A stretch of DNA of 64,000 nucleotides from VRUE01 sp963716735 (GCA_963716735.1 OY970321.1:1364001-1428000); one strand, 5' to 3'; positions 17,939 through 27,048 are shown, counted from the first letter of the stretch. The notes: a model not told the origin generated them from the sequence alone. Program-made: numbers and translations.

Positions 17939-19545
17939 TCCCGCGATCCTGCCCGAACAGCCCCGCGCCCGTTGCGCGGCTCCATTTCCGGCAGGCGCAT
18001 CATCCGATAGGAATTGAAGAGCCCGATCAGGCTGGCGATGATCGGAATCAACAGTGCTACCTGCAGGGAACGGTTCGTCGCATCCGTGTTGATACGGACG
18101 ACTTCATCCTGAACCGCCTCTGGCTCTTCGGCAAGCAGCTGTTCGAGTTTTGCGCTGCTCGTCACTTCCGCGTCTTCGTCGAGCTTTTCCGCGATCTGCT
18201 GCTGCTGGTCCGCTGGGATCACGGCGCTTGCTTTGGTCATGTTGGTGAAGCTGAGTGAGAGAACTGCCAATAGCACGCCCCCGGCCATGGCCAGTCCGAA
18301 CGAGAGCCCGAATGACCCCGCCGCCGAGTTCACCCCGGCTGCCTCGCTGATCCGCTCCTCATCGATCGGGGCGAGCGTGTAGTTGTTGAGTTGGGAGACC
18401 AGCAGCCCGAGCCCGGTTCCGGCCAGCATCAACGGGATGACCAGATACCAGCCGGAGTCCGCCTCGGGCACGATCGGGCCGAGCAATGCCATGCCGAGGG
18501 TGCTGAGCGCGAATCCGAAACGGATGATCGAAGCAGGGCGGCGATCCCCGGCCCTCCGCCCCGCGAGAATCGCTGCCCCAAACATCGTTAGAGAGAGCGG
18601 AGCGAGGGTCAGGCCGGTCTCCAGCGCGTTGTATTCGAGAGAAATCTGGAGGAAGATCGGCAACGCGATCATCGCGCCGCCCAGGGTGATGTTCTGGAGC
18701 GCCTGCTGGGAGATTCCGATCCTGAAGTTGGGGTGGCGGAATAGGTCTGGATCGATGAGGGTCGCCGCCCCTTCACGATGACGCCGCACCAGCCAACGGG
18801 CCAACGCCCAGAGCGCGAGCGCGCCGATCGCGATGGTCAGCCCGACGAACTCGCCCCCCTCCTGCCAGATCAGAATCCCCAGGACCACGCCGCCCATGCC
18901 GATAACCGAGAGGACGGCCCCCGTTCCGTCGATTTGGCGGGGGCCGGTGTAGGGCACGTCGCGGACAAGCTTGATGTTGAGCAGGACGAGCACGATCACG
19001 ACCAGCTCGAGGAGGAAGCCGACCCGCCATGAGAGGAAGGTCGTCACGAAGCCGCCGAGAAGCGGTCCAACCGCCGCCGCGACGGCGGCCGACGCACCAA
19101 CCAAGGCATACGCCTTCTTCTGTGCCCGGCCCTCGAAATTCCCGCGAATCAGTGACTGCATTGCGGGCAGCAGCAAGGAAGCGCCCAGACCGCCGACGAT
19201 CGCCCAGAAGACGACGATCACGCCGAGGCCTTGAGCCAGCGTCATCGCCAGGGCGCCGGCCGCATAACCCAGCAGGCCCAGCACAAATGCGCGCTTTCGC
19301 CCGATCAGGTCGCCTACCTTGCTGCTGATCAAGATGAACGCCGCAGAGACCAGAGCCTCCAGCGCGATCGCCGACTGGACACCGCTGACGGTCGTATCGA
19401 GATCCCCGACCACAGCGGAGATCGAGACGTTCATCAACGAGGTGTCGACGACGAGCACGAACATCGCCATCGCGAGAACGAGCGCCAACCGCGTGCTGCC
19501 TATTCCCTCCGAACTGGCGGGAGCTGACTCTGGAGTCACAGGCAC
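17935..19545 (-). CDS. MFS drug transporter, DHA2 (14-helix) type
   Basis: 536 residues with about 14 hydrophobic segments, the DHA2/EmrB-QacA layout. It starts with the conserved helix ALVLAMAMFVLVVDTSLMNVS (D-x-x-x-x-N of this group at its end), followed by motif A-like KVGDLIGRKRAF and the GxxxGPxxGG motif C seen as AVGPLLGGFV. A long acidic extracytoplasmic loop (about residues 440-490, rich in Glu and Gln) lies before the last helix. A proton-driven exporter. Several GTG starts exist; 19545 and 19539 are both possible. 5 bp after the AI-2E family gene. Confidence 0.88.
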   Translation of the reverse strand: MPVTPESAPASSEGIGSTRLALVLAMAMFVLVVDTSLMNVSISAVVGDLDTTVSGVQSAIALEALVSAAFILISSKVGDLIGRKRAFVLGLLGYAAGALAMTLAQGLGVIVVFWAIVGGLGASLLLPAMQSLIRGNFEGRAQKKAYALVGASAAVAAAVGPLLGGFVTTFLSWRVGFLLELVVIVLVLLNIKLVRDVPYTGPRQIDGTGAVLSVIGMGGVVLGILIWQEGGEFVGLTIAIGALALWALARWLVRRHREGAATLIDPDLFRHPNFRIGISQQALQNITLGGAMIALPIFLQISLEYNALETGLTLAPLSLTMFGAAILAGRRAGDRRPASIIRFGFALSTLGMALLGPIVPEADSGWYLVIPLMLAGTGLGLLVSQLNNYTLAPIDEERISEAAGVNSAAGSFGLSFGLAMAGGVLLAVLSLSFTNMTKASAVIPADQQQQIAEKLDEDAEVTSSAKLEQLLAEEPEAVQDEVVRINTDATNRSLQVALLIPIIASLIGLFNSYRMMRLPEMEPRNGRGAVRAGSRE

Positions 19546-19550
19546 TCAGG

Positions 19551-20747
19551 TCACTCCGCCGCTGTTCCAGCGGCGGCAGCGCCGGTGGGCCCAAGCTCGG
19601 CTTGCTCTGCCGACGAGCGGGAGGCGGTGAGCTCGGCAGAGATCCTTACCGCTGCGGAGACGAGGGGAGCGGCGAGGATGAGGCCGATGGTGCCGAAGAG
19701 GCAGCCACCGGCGATGGTGACGATCAGAACCGCCAGGGGGTGGAGGCCGAGGGCAGCGCCGTAGGCGATCGGCTGCACCAGCTGCTGGAGCACGCCGTTG
19801 GCGAGGAGGACGATGACGGCGATCGCCAGTGCCGCGTCGGGGCCCTGCCCACCCAGCGCGATCAGAACCGCGAACACCCCCGCCGCCCAGGCGCCAAGGT
19901 AGGGGACGTAGCCACCGAGGAAGGTGACGGCGGCGATCGTCCCCGACAGCGGCACCCCGAGCAGCAGCGCCCCGACGCCGACCAGCAGCGCGCTCCAGGC
20001 GGCGACGATAGTGACCCCGACGAAGTAGCCGCGCAGGGAGCGGGACACCTGCGCCAGCACGCTGTGGGCGAGCGGCACCGGCATGCCGAGGTGGCGCTCC
20101 ACGAACCCGCCGATCGTCGGCGCGTCCTTGAGCATGAAGAAGAGACTGAGGGCGGCAAAGGAGAGGAAAACGGCCAGCGAGGCCAGCTTGTCGACACTGC
20201 CGAGGAGGCCGTCGGTCAGAGCCTTGAAGCCGGCGCTGATCGAAGCGCTCGCGTGCTGGTTCGCGTCCGCGGCCGTGGACGAAGCCACGCCCAGGTCCCG
20301 GACCCACGACTCGATCTCGTCCGCCCCGGCGTGGAGTCTCTCGCTGAGGCTGTCAGCCTGGCTGGCAATGCCGCTCATGACGATGACGCCGACGCCGACG
20401 CCGATCAGGACGATCCCGAGGAAGACGAGCACCGCACCGGCTCCCCTCGGCACCCCGCGCCGCTTCAACCAGTCGACCAGGGGCACGGTGACCGAGGCGA
20501 CGATCGCCGCCGTGACCACCGGCATCACGATCGTCTGCGTCTGCGCCAGCAGGAAGATCGCTCCGACCAGCGCGGCGCCCACCCCGACCAGCAGCCAGGC
20601 GGTGAAGCCGAGGTCCCGCAGCCAGGCCGGAGCGGAGAACATTCCACTCAACTCGGCGGGATCGATCTCGATGATTTCTTCTTCGGGGGGCGCGCTCTCG
20701 CGGCCGGGCCGCCAAAGCCGCCCTCGGATCACGCGCCTCGGAGTCAT
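19551..20747 (-). CDS. AI-2E family transporter-like membrane protein
   Basis: 398 residues from the ATG at 20747 (frame extends further upstream without similarity). The PF01594 layout: paired N-terminal helices (LVGVGAALVGAIFLLAQTQT), a third helix GAVLVFLGIVLIGVGVGVIV, a long soluble helical stretch with coiled-coil character (residues about 125-200), then FMLKDAP, GYFVGVTIVAAWSALLVGVG and LGGYVPYLGAW, all typical. Members export or import small molecules (autoinducer-2, sodium/protons), but substrate cannot be assigned. First gene of the AI-2E/MFS/mug unit and divergent from an MBL-fold hydrolase (54 bp). Confidence 0.85.
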   Translation of the reverse strand: MTPRRVIRGRLWRPGRESAPPEEEIIEIDPAELSGMFSAPAWLRDLGFTAWLLVGVGAALVGAIFLLAQTQTIVMPVVTAAIVASVTVPLVDWLKRRGVPRGAGAVLVFLGIVLIGVGVGVIVMSGIASQADSLSERLHAGADEIESWVRDLGVASSTAADANQHASASISAGFKALTDGLLGSVDKLASLAVFLSFAALSLFFMLKDAPTIGGFVERHLGMPVPLAHSVLAQVSRSLRGYFVGVTIVAAWSALLVGVGALLLGVPLSGTIAAVTFLGGYVPYLGAWAAGVFAVLIALGGQGPDAALAIAVIVLLANGVLQQLVQPIAYGAALGLHPLAVLIVTIAGGCLFGTIGLILAAPLVSAAVRISAELTASRSSAEQAELGPTGAAAAGTAAE

Positions 20748-20801
20748 CGGCACGGCGGACGATACGCGGCGCTCCCGACACGGCCTCGGGCGAGGCGCGC
20801 G

Positions 20802-21560
20802 GTGACCGCGGCGGCGCGGGTCACCTACGTCGGCCACGCGACCGTCCTGGTCGAGATGGACGGCGTCCGCCTGCTCACCGATCCGGTGCTGCGGCGCCGG
20901 GTCGGCCCGCTGCGCCGCCACGGGACCCCTCCCGACCCGGGACTGGCGGAGGGCGTTGACGCGGTGCTGATCTCCCACCTCCACCACGACCATGCCGATG
21001 TGCCCTCGCTACAGCGGCTGAGCAGGGCGGTGCCGGTACTCGCCGCGCCCGGGGCGGGGGACTTCCTCGAGCGGCTCGGCTTTGGCGACGTCCGCGAGCT
21101 CGCCCCCGGCGACTCTGCCGGCGTCGGCGGCGTCCGCGTCGCCGCCACCGAAGCGAACCACCCGGCCGGCGGGCGGCGCTTCGAGCGAAGCTCGCGGGCG
21201 GTCGGCTTCGAGCTGACCGGGCGGCGTCGCATCTACTTTGCGGGCGACACCGACCTCTTCGACGGCATGGAGGAGATCGGTGGTGGTCTCGACCTCGCCC
21301 TGCTACCGATCTGGGGCTGGGGCACGAGCATCGGCGCCGGGCACCTCGACCCTGAGCGGGCGGCGCGGGCGGCGGCACTGCTCTCGCCGCGGACGGTGGT
21401 CCCGATCCACTGGGGAACGCTCTACCCGCTCGGCCTGGCGCGGCTGCGCCCCAAACCCCTGTACTTGCCCCCGCGCGAGTTCGCCGCCTGGATGCGCGAC
21501 CTCGCGCCTCAGTCGGAGCTGCGGGTGCTGGCTCCCGGGGAAGCGACCTTGCTGGCGTAA
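20802..21560 (+). CDS. UlaG-like metallo-beta-lactamase fold hydrolase
   Basis: 252 residues from a GTG at 20802. VTYVGHATVLVEMDGVRLL is the UlaG/RomA-type N-terminus and SHLHHDHADVPSL holds the HxHxDH metal site. Later ligands are in EANHPAGGR, FAGDTDLFDG and IPIHWGT-type text (VPIHWGTLYPLG). Members hydrolyse lactones or phosphodiesters, including N-acylphosphatidylethanolamine. Divergent from the AI-2E family gene; the last 52 bp overlap the convergent phosphodiesterase gene. Confidence 0.85.
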   Translation: MTAAARVTYVGHATVLVEMDGVRLLTDPVLRRRVGPLRRHGTPPDPGLAEGVDAVLISHLHHDHADVPSLQRLSRAVPVLAAPGAGDFLERLGFGDVRELAPGDSAGVGGVRVAATEANHPAGGRRFERSSRAVGFELTGRRRIYFAGDTDLFDGMEEIGGGLDLALLPIWGWGTSIGAGHLDPERAARAAALLSPRTVVPIHWGTLYPLGLARLRPKPLYLPPREFAAWMRDLAPQSELRVLAPGEATLLA

Positions 21561-23581
21561 CCATCGTGCCCGAGCCCGGCGAGCCACTCTCGGAACACCC
21601 GGTGAACCCGCTCGGCACCGATCACGTCCTCCTCCGGCCAGGCGAGCTCGGCCGGGTGTAGCACGAAGGGGTGCGCCTGCGGCCCGCCCATGCCGCCGTG
21701 CGAGCCGACCAGCTCCTCGAAGGCGGCGACCTCGCCGAACTCCGGCCAGTAGGTGCTGTTCACCATCAGGTCGGCGCAGTGAGGGAAGCCGTCGGTACGC
21801 CGCAGGTGGTCGGCGGCGTACGGGCCAAACGCCTCGAGCGGGTCCTCGCCCTCGACGCGATCCTGGTCAAGGAAGTGAGTCCCGCCCTCCCCGATCGCGA
21901 TCGCACCGAAGCGCTCCGAGCGGACCAGGAGGAAGCCGATCCCAGGATGATCGCGGAGCGCCGGGATCAACAGCGGATAGAGCGCCTCGAGCCGCTCCAG
22001 AGACACCCGGCCGGGCTCGCGCGGGAAGCTGATCAGGCCGAGGCAACCCGAGGCCATAACTGAGAGCTCGGGCACCTCTCCCCCGTGCGCTTGGTCGATC
22101 TCCTCGCGGGCGTCGGCGTCCAGCGTCACGACGCCGTCCTCGCGCCGGCCGCGGGTCGCCGTGCGAACCGTGCGCGCCGCGATCGTGTCGTCGCGGGCGA
22201 CCTCGGTTAGGCCGGCGCTCAGGTAGGCGAGCGCATCGTCCTCGCCCTCCTCGACCGCGATCGTGCTCTCGGGGTCGCAAGCCGACCGCACCAGATCCTC
22301 GAGGGTCTCCCCGTAGCGGTCGCGGAAGGTCCCCCCCTGCGACTGGCCGTGGTCGGAGAGCACGACCAGTCGGTAGGGGCGCGGGGCGTCCTCACAGGCG
22401 AGGGCGATCCTGGCGATCTGGCGGTCGAGGTCGCGGAGCACGGCGAGGGCGTCGTCGCGTTCGATCCCGGAGTGGTGGGCGACCTCGTCGTAGGCGAGGA
22501 AGGTCGTGTAGACGAGCGGGCGGCCGGCGAGGGCATCGCCGACCACGCTGGCGACCTGCAGGTCGCGCTGGACCACGGTCGCCCAGGCGCGGACGGTGGC
22601 GTAGGAACGTGAGCGGGCGATCCGCGGGCGGACATCGTCGCGGACCTGCCGGCGCGCCGCCCGGCGCTCACGGAGGATGTCCGCGATCGCCAGCACCAGC
22701 GTGCGGGCGACCGCGTAGGGCCGGGCGAAGTAGGCGGCATAGTCGACCCCGATCGGCCGCCTGCGGTGCAGCACCGTGCTCATCGTCAGCATCGAGTGGG
22801 GCGCGTCGCCGGAGAGGATGTTGGCGCGGCTCGCGCCGCCGGCGTGCAACAGCCCGCGCCCGTCCGAGTGCCGCCGCTCCAGCTCTTCGGCGTCGCGCGG
22901 GTGGTTGGTGACGATCGCCGCGCCCCGGTCCTTCTCCCACCAGCGGAAGGCCGGCATGTCCTCGTTGGAGCCGTGGAGCAGGCCCGCCTGGCAGGCGCCG
23001 GTCTGCGAGGACCAGTCGGTCTCCCACCTGCTGAGCCGGTGGGAGCCGCGGCGAAGCCAAGCAGCGAGGTTGGGAGCGTCGCCGGCGGCCAGCGCTCGGT
23101 GCAGGACATCGTGGGCGAGGCCGTCTATCTCGAGAAAGAGAACACCCGGCACCTCGCTCTCCACCGGCTGTCCCCGCCGCCGCGCCTGGCGGCGGACAAC
23201 ATTGCGGTACCAGGCGTCGTCTTCATCGATCGCCAGCAGCGAATAGAAGCCCGCGGTCAGCGCCGTCATCGCCACCGTGACGACGATCCCCTCGAGCACC
23301 CCGTCGAGATGGGCGCCGGGCAGGAGATTGACGGCGAAGGTGACGAGAACGCCGTTGAGGAGCAGGGCCGCGCCGCCCAGGGTGAGGACCGTGAGCGGCA
23401 GCGCGATCCGCGCCAGGACCGGCCAGATCAGCGCGTTGAGCAAGCCGATCGCTGCCGCCGCGCCAAGCGCAGCGAGGGCACCGTCGAGGACGAAACCGGC
23501 GAGGAGCGCGGAGAGCAGCAGTAAGGAGAGGGCGTCCAGCAGCAGGACCAGCAGGCCACGCCAGACAATCCGAATGTTCAT
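21509..23581 (-). CDS. membrane-anchored alkaline phosphatase/phosphodiesterase with N-terminal holin-like domain
   Basis: 690 residues. Residues 1-120 hold four hydrophobic helices with the actinobacterial phage-holin-4 family pattern (AAAIGLLNALIWPVLARIAL then LLLNGVLVTFAVNLLPG). A soluble domain of the type I phosphodiesterase/nucleotide pyrophosphatase (alkaline phosphatase) superfamily follows: LFLEIDGLAHDVL (first metal Asp), TDWSSQTGACQAGLLHGSN (nucleophile Ser/Thr region), YDEVAHHSG and VVLSDHGQSQGG (metal DH). Probably an outward-facing hydrolase of phosphodiesters such as lipid or teichoic-acid-like substrates (inference). Confidence 0.82.
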   Translation of the reverse strand: MNIRIVWRGLLVLLLDALSLLLLSALLAGFVLDGALAALGAAAAIGLLNALIWPVLARIALPLTVLTLGGAALLLNGVLVTFAVNLLPGAHLDGVLEGIVVTVAMTALTAGFYSLLAIDEDDAWYRNVVRRQARRRGQPVESEVPGVLFLEIDGLAHDVLHRALAAGDAPNLAAWLRRGSHRLSRWETDWSSQTGACQAGLLHGSNEDMPAFRWWEKDRGAAIVTNHPRDAEELERRHSDGRGLLHAGGASRANILSGDAPHSMLTMSTVLHRRRPIGVDYAAYFARPYAVARTLVLAIADILRERRAARRQVRDDVRPRIARSRSYATVRAWATVVQRDLQVASVVGDALAGRPLVYTTFLAYDEVAHHSGIERDDALAVLRDLDRQIARIALACEDAPRPYRLVVLSDHGQSQGGTFRDRYGETLEDLVRSACDPESTIAVEEGEDDALAYLSAGLTEVARDDTIAARTVRTATRGRREDGVVTLDADAREEIDQAHGGEVPELSVMASGCLGLISFPREPGRVSLERLEALYPLLIPALRDHPGIGFLLVRSERFGAIAIGEGGTHFLDQDRVEGEDPLEAFGPYAADHLRRTDGFPHCADLMVNSTYWPEFGEVAAFEELVGSHGGMGGPQAHPFVLHPAELAWPEEDVIGAERVHRVFREWLAGLGHDGYASKVASPGASTRSSD

Positions 23582-23739
23582 CGTCGCCCACCGGGAGAAA
23601 CGACGCTTCGCGGATTCTTGGAAGGCATAGTCGGCTCAATCTAGCTTCAGTGAGGCACTTACGATTGCCGCGCATCCGCGCGCCTCGGGTCCTTTGCTTT
23701 CGCCGTGGAGCCGCCGGAAGGCGGGTCCCATGCTCGGGC

Positions 23740-23745
23740 TACGCT
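23740..23745 (+). promoter_or_regulatory. -10 box TACGCT upstream of a small frame and the MFS gene
   Basis: TANNNT hexamer 8 nt before the ATG at 23754. The preceding gap 23582-23739 holds no other gene I can support. Confidence 0.4.
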
Positions 23746-23753
23746 TGCCCGCG

Positions 23754-23849
23754 ATGGGGCGCAACACGAATCCCGTAGAGCTTCGCTTCGCCGGTTGCAC
23801 CGACCAGCGAAGCGTGGACGCCGAGCTCGAGTTGATCGCCCTGCCGTAG
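23754..23849 (+). CDS. possible 31-residue upstream peptide
   Basis: Frame MGRNTNPVELRFAGCTDQRS followed by 11 residues, ending at a TAG that overlaps the TAGGAGG ribosome site of the MFS gene. The -10 box 8 nt upstream and this placement suggest a leaderless leader peptide coupled to the transporter. The inverted repeat CGCTTCGC / GCGAAGCG at 23784-23814 lies inside it, so the coding sense may be incidental. Not recognised. Confidence 0.3.
   Translation: MGRNTNPVELRFAGCTDQRSVDAELELIALP
23784..23814. repeat. 8-bp inverted repeat CGCTTCGC / GCGAAGCG
   Basis: Arms at 23784-23791 and 23807-23814, with an inner CGG/CCG pair. It could form an RNA hairpin about 45 nt upstream of the MFS start. 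Confidence 0.4.
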
Positions 23850-23858
23850 GAGGGTCCC

Positions 23859-25121
23859 TTGGCGCGCCTGCCCGAAAGCCTCGACGTACTACGCACGCGG
23901 GAGTTCCGGTTGCTGTTCAGCGGGCAGGCAGTGTCCGTGCTGGGCGATCGCATGGCCGTCGTAGCGCTCGCCTTCGCGGTGCTGGAGATCGGCGGTTCGA
24001 CCTCAGACGTCGGGCTCGTGCTGGCCGCGGGGGCGTTCCCCCTGGTGGCGACCGTGCTGGCGGGCGGCGTGGTCGCCGACCGGACCTCACGCCGCGCCGT
24101 AATGGTGGTCGCGGACCTGGCGCGGGTCGCGAGCCAGGGAGCGATGGCAGCTCTGCTCATAGTGGGGGTGGCGGAGGTGTGGATGCTCGCGCTGGCGGCC
24201 GGCGTCACCGGCGCGGCCACCGGCTTCTTCAGCCCCGCGTCGACCGGTCTGCTGCCCGAGGTTGTCCTCGCGGAGCAGTTGCAGCCGGCGAACGGCCTGC
24301 GCGCGAGCGCCGTCTCGACGGGCGAAATCCTCGGCCCGGTTGCGGGCGGTGTGCTGGTCGCCGCTGCCGGAGCAGGCTGGGCGATCGCGATCGACGCCGT
24401 GACGTTCGCGGTGAGCGCCGCCTGCCTGGCGATGCTGCGGGTACCGAAACGGGTCGCGGCGCAACGGAGCTCCTTCGTCGCCGACCTGCGTGAGGGCTGG
24501 GTCGCCTTTCGGTCACGCAGGTGGGTGTGGACCTTCGTCGTCTACTTCGCGATCGTGAACATGCTCTGGGGGGCCTGGGGCGTGCTCGGGCCGATCGTCG
24601 CCGAACGCGACCTCGGCGGCGCAGCCGCCTGGGGCACCATTCTCGCGGCGGTAGGGGTCGGAGCGCTCGCCGGCAGCGTGCTCGCGACGCGCGTCAAACC
24701 GCACAGGCCGCTGTTGCTCGCCGCCCTCGCCGACGGACTCTTCGCGCTGCCGTTGGCCTTCATGGCCGCGGGCACATCGGTGCCGCTGATCGCCTGCGGC
24801 GCGGCGCTGTCCGGCGCAGGGATGGCGCTCGCGATCTCCATCTGGGAGTCGACGCTCCAGCGCCACGTCCCCGGCGAGTCGCTGTCCCGGGTCAGCTCCT
24901 ACGACTGGTTCGGCTCGCTCGCCTTCTATCCCTTGGGACTCGCAGTCTGGGGCCCGGTGGCGGCGGTCATCGGGGTCAGCGTCTCGCTGTGGCTGGCCTT
25001 CGGGCTCGCCATCTTTCTCACCCTCGCGCTGATCAGCGTGCCCGACATCCGCCATCTGCCTGCCGCCCCGCCGCCGGCAACGGCAGCGGTGGGGAACCCA
25101 GCCGAGAGTCCGATGCCCTAG
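23859..25121 (+). CDS. MFS transporter (DHA3/enterobactin exporter-like)
   Basis: 420 residues, 12 predicted helices. TTG start at 23859 with GGAGG 5 nt upstream. The start RTREFRLLFSGQAVSVLGDR and the following LAFAVLEIGGSTSDVGLV are typical of the DHA3 (MefA/EntS) group, and GGVVADRTSRRAVMV is motif A with its Asp-Arg. Exports antibiotics or siderophore-like molecules in relatives; substrate here unknown. It stands alone on this strand; IS481-type DNA begins 106 bp downstream. Confidence 0.87.
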   Translation: MARLPESLDVLRTREFRLLFSGQAVSVLGDRMAVVALAFAVLEIGGSTSDVGLVLAAGAFPLVATVLAGGVVADRTSRRAVMVVADLARVASQGAMAALLIVGVAEVWMLALAAGVTGAATGFFSPASTGLLPEVVLAEQLQPANGLRASAVSTGEILGPVAGGVLVAAAGAGWAIAIDAVTFAVSAACLAMLRVPKRVAAQRSSFVADLREGWVAFRSRRWVWTFVVYFAIVNMLWGAWGVLGPIVAERDLGGAAAWGTILAAVGVGALAGSVLATRVKPHRPLLLAALADGLFALPLAFMAAGTSVPLIACGAALSGAGMALAISIWESTLQRHVPGESLSRVSSYDWFGSLAFYPLGLAVWGPVAAVIGVSVSLWLAFGLAIFLTLALISVPDIRHLPAAPPPATAAVGNPAESPMP

Positions 25122-25226
25122 TGCCGGTCCGTGCCCTCGACGAGGGCATGTTGCCCCATTTGTTGCCCCAGCCGGCGGCGCTCGATCCCCAACGCCGGCC
25201 GGCGGGTGCTGCGGCTAGTTGACCCT

Positions 25227-25256
25227 CTAGCTGTAGTTACTCAGCACGTTGTTCCA
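25227..25256. repeat. left terminal inverted repeat with CTAG flank
   Basis: CTAG followed by C and then TGTAGTT; pairs with the right end at 26140-26169. Confidence 0.75.
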
Positions 25257-26084
25257 ACTCGGTAAGCCGAGCCGCGGGTGCCTTGTGGCCAAGGGAGCCG
25301 TGTCGTCTCCTGAAGTTGTAGTGATCGAGCCAGCCGGGCAGCGCCGCGGTGCGCTCAGCAGAGGAGCCATAGATGGCGCCATAGGCCCAGCGGTTGGTGA
25401 GCGTCTGAATGAAGCGCTCGGCCTTGCCGTTGGTCTGAGGCCGGTAGGGGCGGGTGAAGATGTGGCGCATATCGAGCTCAGCGCAGGCCTGCGCGTGCAC
25501 GGCGGAGCGATAACAGGAGCCATTGTCTGAGAGCACCCGCTCGACCTGAACTCCCATTCCCTTGAACCAGTTGACAGCTCGGCGCAGGAACCCTGCCGCC
25601 GTGGTGCCCTTCTCGTCGGCCAAGACCTCAACGTAGGCAAGGCGGGTGGCGTCATCGACGCAGACGTGGACGAACTCCCAGCCGGTGGCCCCTTTGCCGT
25701 GGTTGCCCCCACGCTTTTGCTGGCTCTTGCGATTCCCGGTGACTCGGTGCCCAGCGCCTTTGGCGCTGATCCTCCCCAGCTTCTTGATGTCGACATGGAT
25801 CAGCTCCCCAGGGCACTTGCGCTCATAGCGGTTGGGCGGCTCGAATGGCTCCAGGCGACTGCGCTTGCCTAGCCCGATCCGAGCCAGCCACCTGGAGACG
25901 GTCGAGAGCGCCATGCCCAAGACCTCGGCGATCTCAGCAGCGGTCATCCGCAGACGTCGTAGGGCCTCGACCGCCTGAAGGCGGTCGGCCGGAAGCCGTG
26001 AAGGCACCAGTCCTCCTCTTCGATGCGCTTGACCAGCAGCCTGCGGCTGTTCGGGCAGGTTCGAGCGTTAGCGTGGATCTTCAT
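25237..26084 (-). pseudogene. IS481-type transposase, frameshifted by an internal deletion
   Basis: The natural start is the ATG at 26084 after AAGGAGGACACCGG: MKIHANARTCPNSRRLLVKR then IEEEDW. Right after that tryptophan (near 26008-26011) the frame breaks. In another frame from 26007 the transposase resumes at PSRLPADRLQAVEALRRL and runs to the end with a second helix-turn-helix (TAAEIAEVLGMALSTVSRWL) and a DDE core: D in HVDIKKLG, D in VLSDNGSCY, E in TNGKAERFIQTL. About 30 residues of the first DNA-binding domain are missing. The catalytic core is intact but the N-terminus is broken, so it is probably inactive on its own. Confidence 0.85.
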
Positions 26085-26165
26085 CCGGTGTCCTCCTTGA
26101 TCTGGGTGGCTCGCACCCCCAGCCTTCAAGGAGGCCCGGATGAACAACGTTGTGAGGAACTACAT

Positions 26166-26696
26166 CTAGCCGCGCCGGCGATAGTGCAAGTACACGGTCT
26201 CGCCGAACGTGCGGGTCTCGGCCAGCTCGAGGTCGATGTGCACGTCCGGCGGGAAGTACGGCGTGCCGCCACCGATCGCGATCGGGATGACGAACAGCTC
26301 GAACTCGTCGATCAGCCCGCGCCGCATGCATTCCGCCGCAAGGCCGGCGCCGCCGACCCCGATCCTCCGGTCCCCGAGCGCGGCGATCTCCTCCTCGAGC
26401 GTTCCCGTGGCCAGGCGGTTGCTGCCCTCGACGCTCGTCAGCGTGGTCGAGAACACGATCTTCTCGAGCGGGCGCCAGATCTCGGCGAACTCCGCCATCG
26501 CGGGGTCGGAGAACTCCTCGGTGTCCCACACGAGCATCGTCTCGTAGAGGCGCCGGCCGAGCAGTTGGGCGTCGATCGCGGCGACCCGTTCGTTGTGGAA
26601 CCGGTGCAGCTCCTGGCTGGGCACCGCCCAGTCGAAGCTTCCGTCGGGTCCGGCGACGTAGCCGTCGGCCGACAGGCTCATGGAATAGAAGATCAT
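26166..26696 (-). CDS. dihydrofolate reductase family protein (RibD C-terminal-like)
   Basis: 176 residues. MIFYSMSLSADGYVAGPDGS is the family start, LLGRRLYETMLVWDTE the second block and IGVGGAGLAAECMRRGL the nucleotide-binding glycine block; the end ETVYLHYRRRG matches the usual last strand. The TAG stop lies in the CTAG target site of the adjacent IS element, so the reading frame ends exactly at the insertion and seems complete. NADPH-dependent reductase of unknown substrate; single gene between the IS and tRNA-fMet. From 26697 to 26831 I see nothing. Confidence 0.85.
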   Translation of the reverse strand: MIFYSMSLSADGYVAGPDGSFDWAVPSQELHRFHNERVAAIDAQLLGRRLYETMLVWDTEEFSDPAMAEFAEIWRPLEKIVFSTTLTSVEGSNRLATGTLEEEIAALGDRRIGVGGAGLAAECMRRGLIDEFELFVIPIAIGGGTPYFPPDVHIDLELAETRTFGETVYLHYRRRG

Positions 26697-26831
26697 GAGG
26701 ACATAGTGAACCGGGTCGAGCCGACGGCCTTCTCGGCGACCCCGCCGCAGCTGACCGTAAGCGGGCAGTTCTGCGCCGGCTTAGTGCCCACTTAGTACCC
26801 GCCAGGGATCTGCCACGAGCGCCTAGACACG

Positions 26832-26856
26832 AAAAAGGCCCCATTTCCGGGGCCTT
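26832..26856 (-). terminator. intrinsic terminator of tRNA-fMet
   Basis: On the minus strand AAGGCCCC pairs with GGGGCCTT around GGAAAT and is followed by TTTTT (the stem's last T's are part of the run). It lies 6 nt after the tRNA 3' end. Confidence 0.8.
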
Positions 26857-26862
26857 CTCCTA

Positions 26863-26936
<74 letters not shown>

Positions 26937-27048
26937 GCGGTTTGTCCATGCTAGCAATGGTGCGTCGGTCGGCCTAGGGTCGCGGATGGGGATCGCACGG
27001 GGGCTTGCGTGGCGGCGATGGCGGGCGGACGCCGGGCGTGGGGCTCTT

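Larger units (their letters stand above)
25227..26169. mobile_element. IS481-family insertion sequence, internally deleted
   Basis: Terminal inverted repeats: left TGTAGTTACTCAGCACGTTG from 25232 and right (read inward from 26164) TGTAGTTCCTCACAACGTTG, identical at 17 of 20 positions. Both ends are flanked by CTAG (25227-25230 and 26166-26169), the target duplication that IS481-type elements are known for. The element between the CTAG copies is about 935 bp, short for the family (about 1.05 kb), matching the deletion seen in its transposase. The right CTAG also supplies the stop codon of the neighbouring RibD-like gene. Confidence 0.85.

Noticed and set aside
25149..25170. Tandem 10-bp direct repeat TGTTGCCCCA between the MFS gene and the IS element
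   Set aside because: Too short and without an integrase nearby to be called an attachment site.
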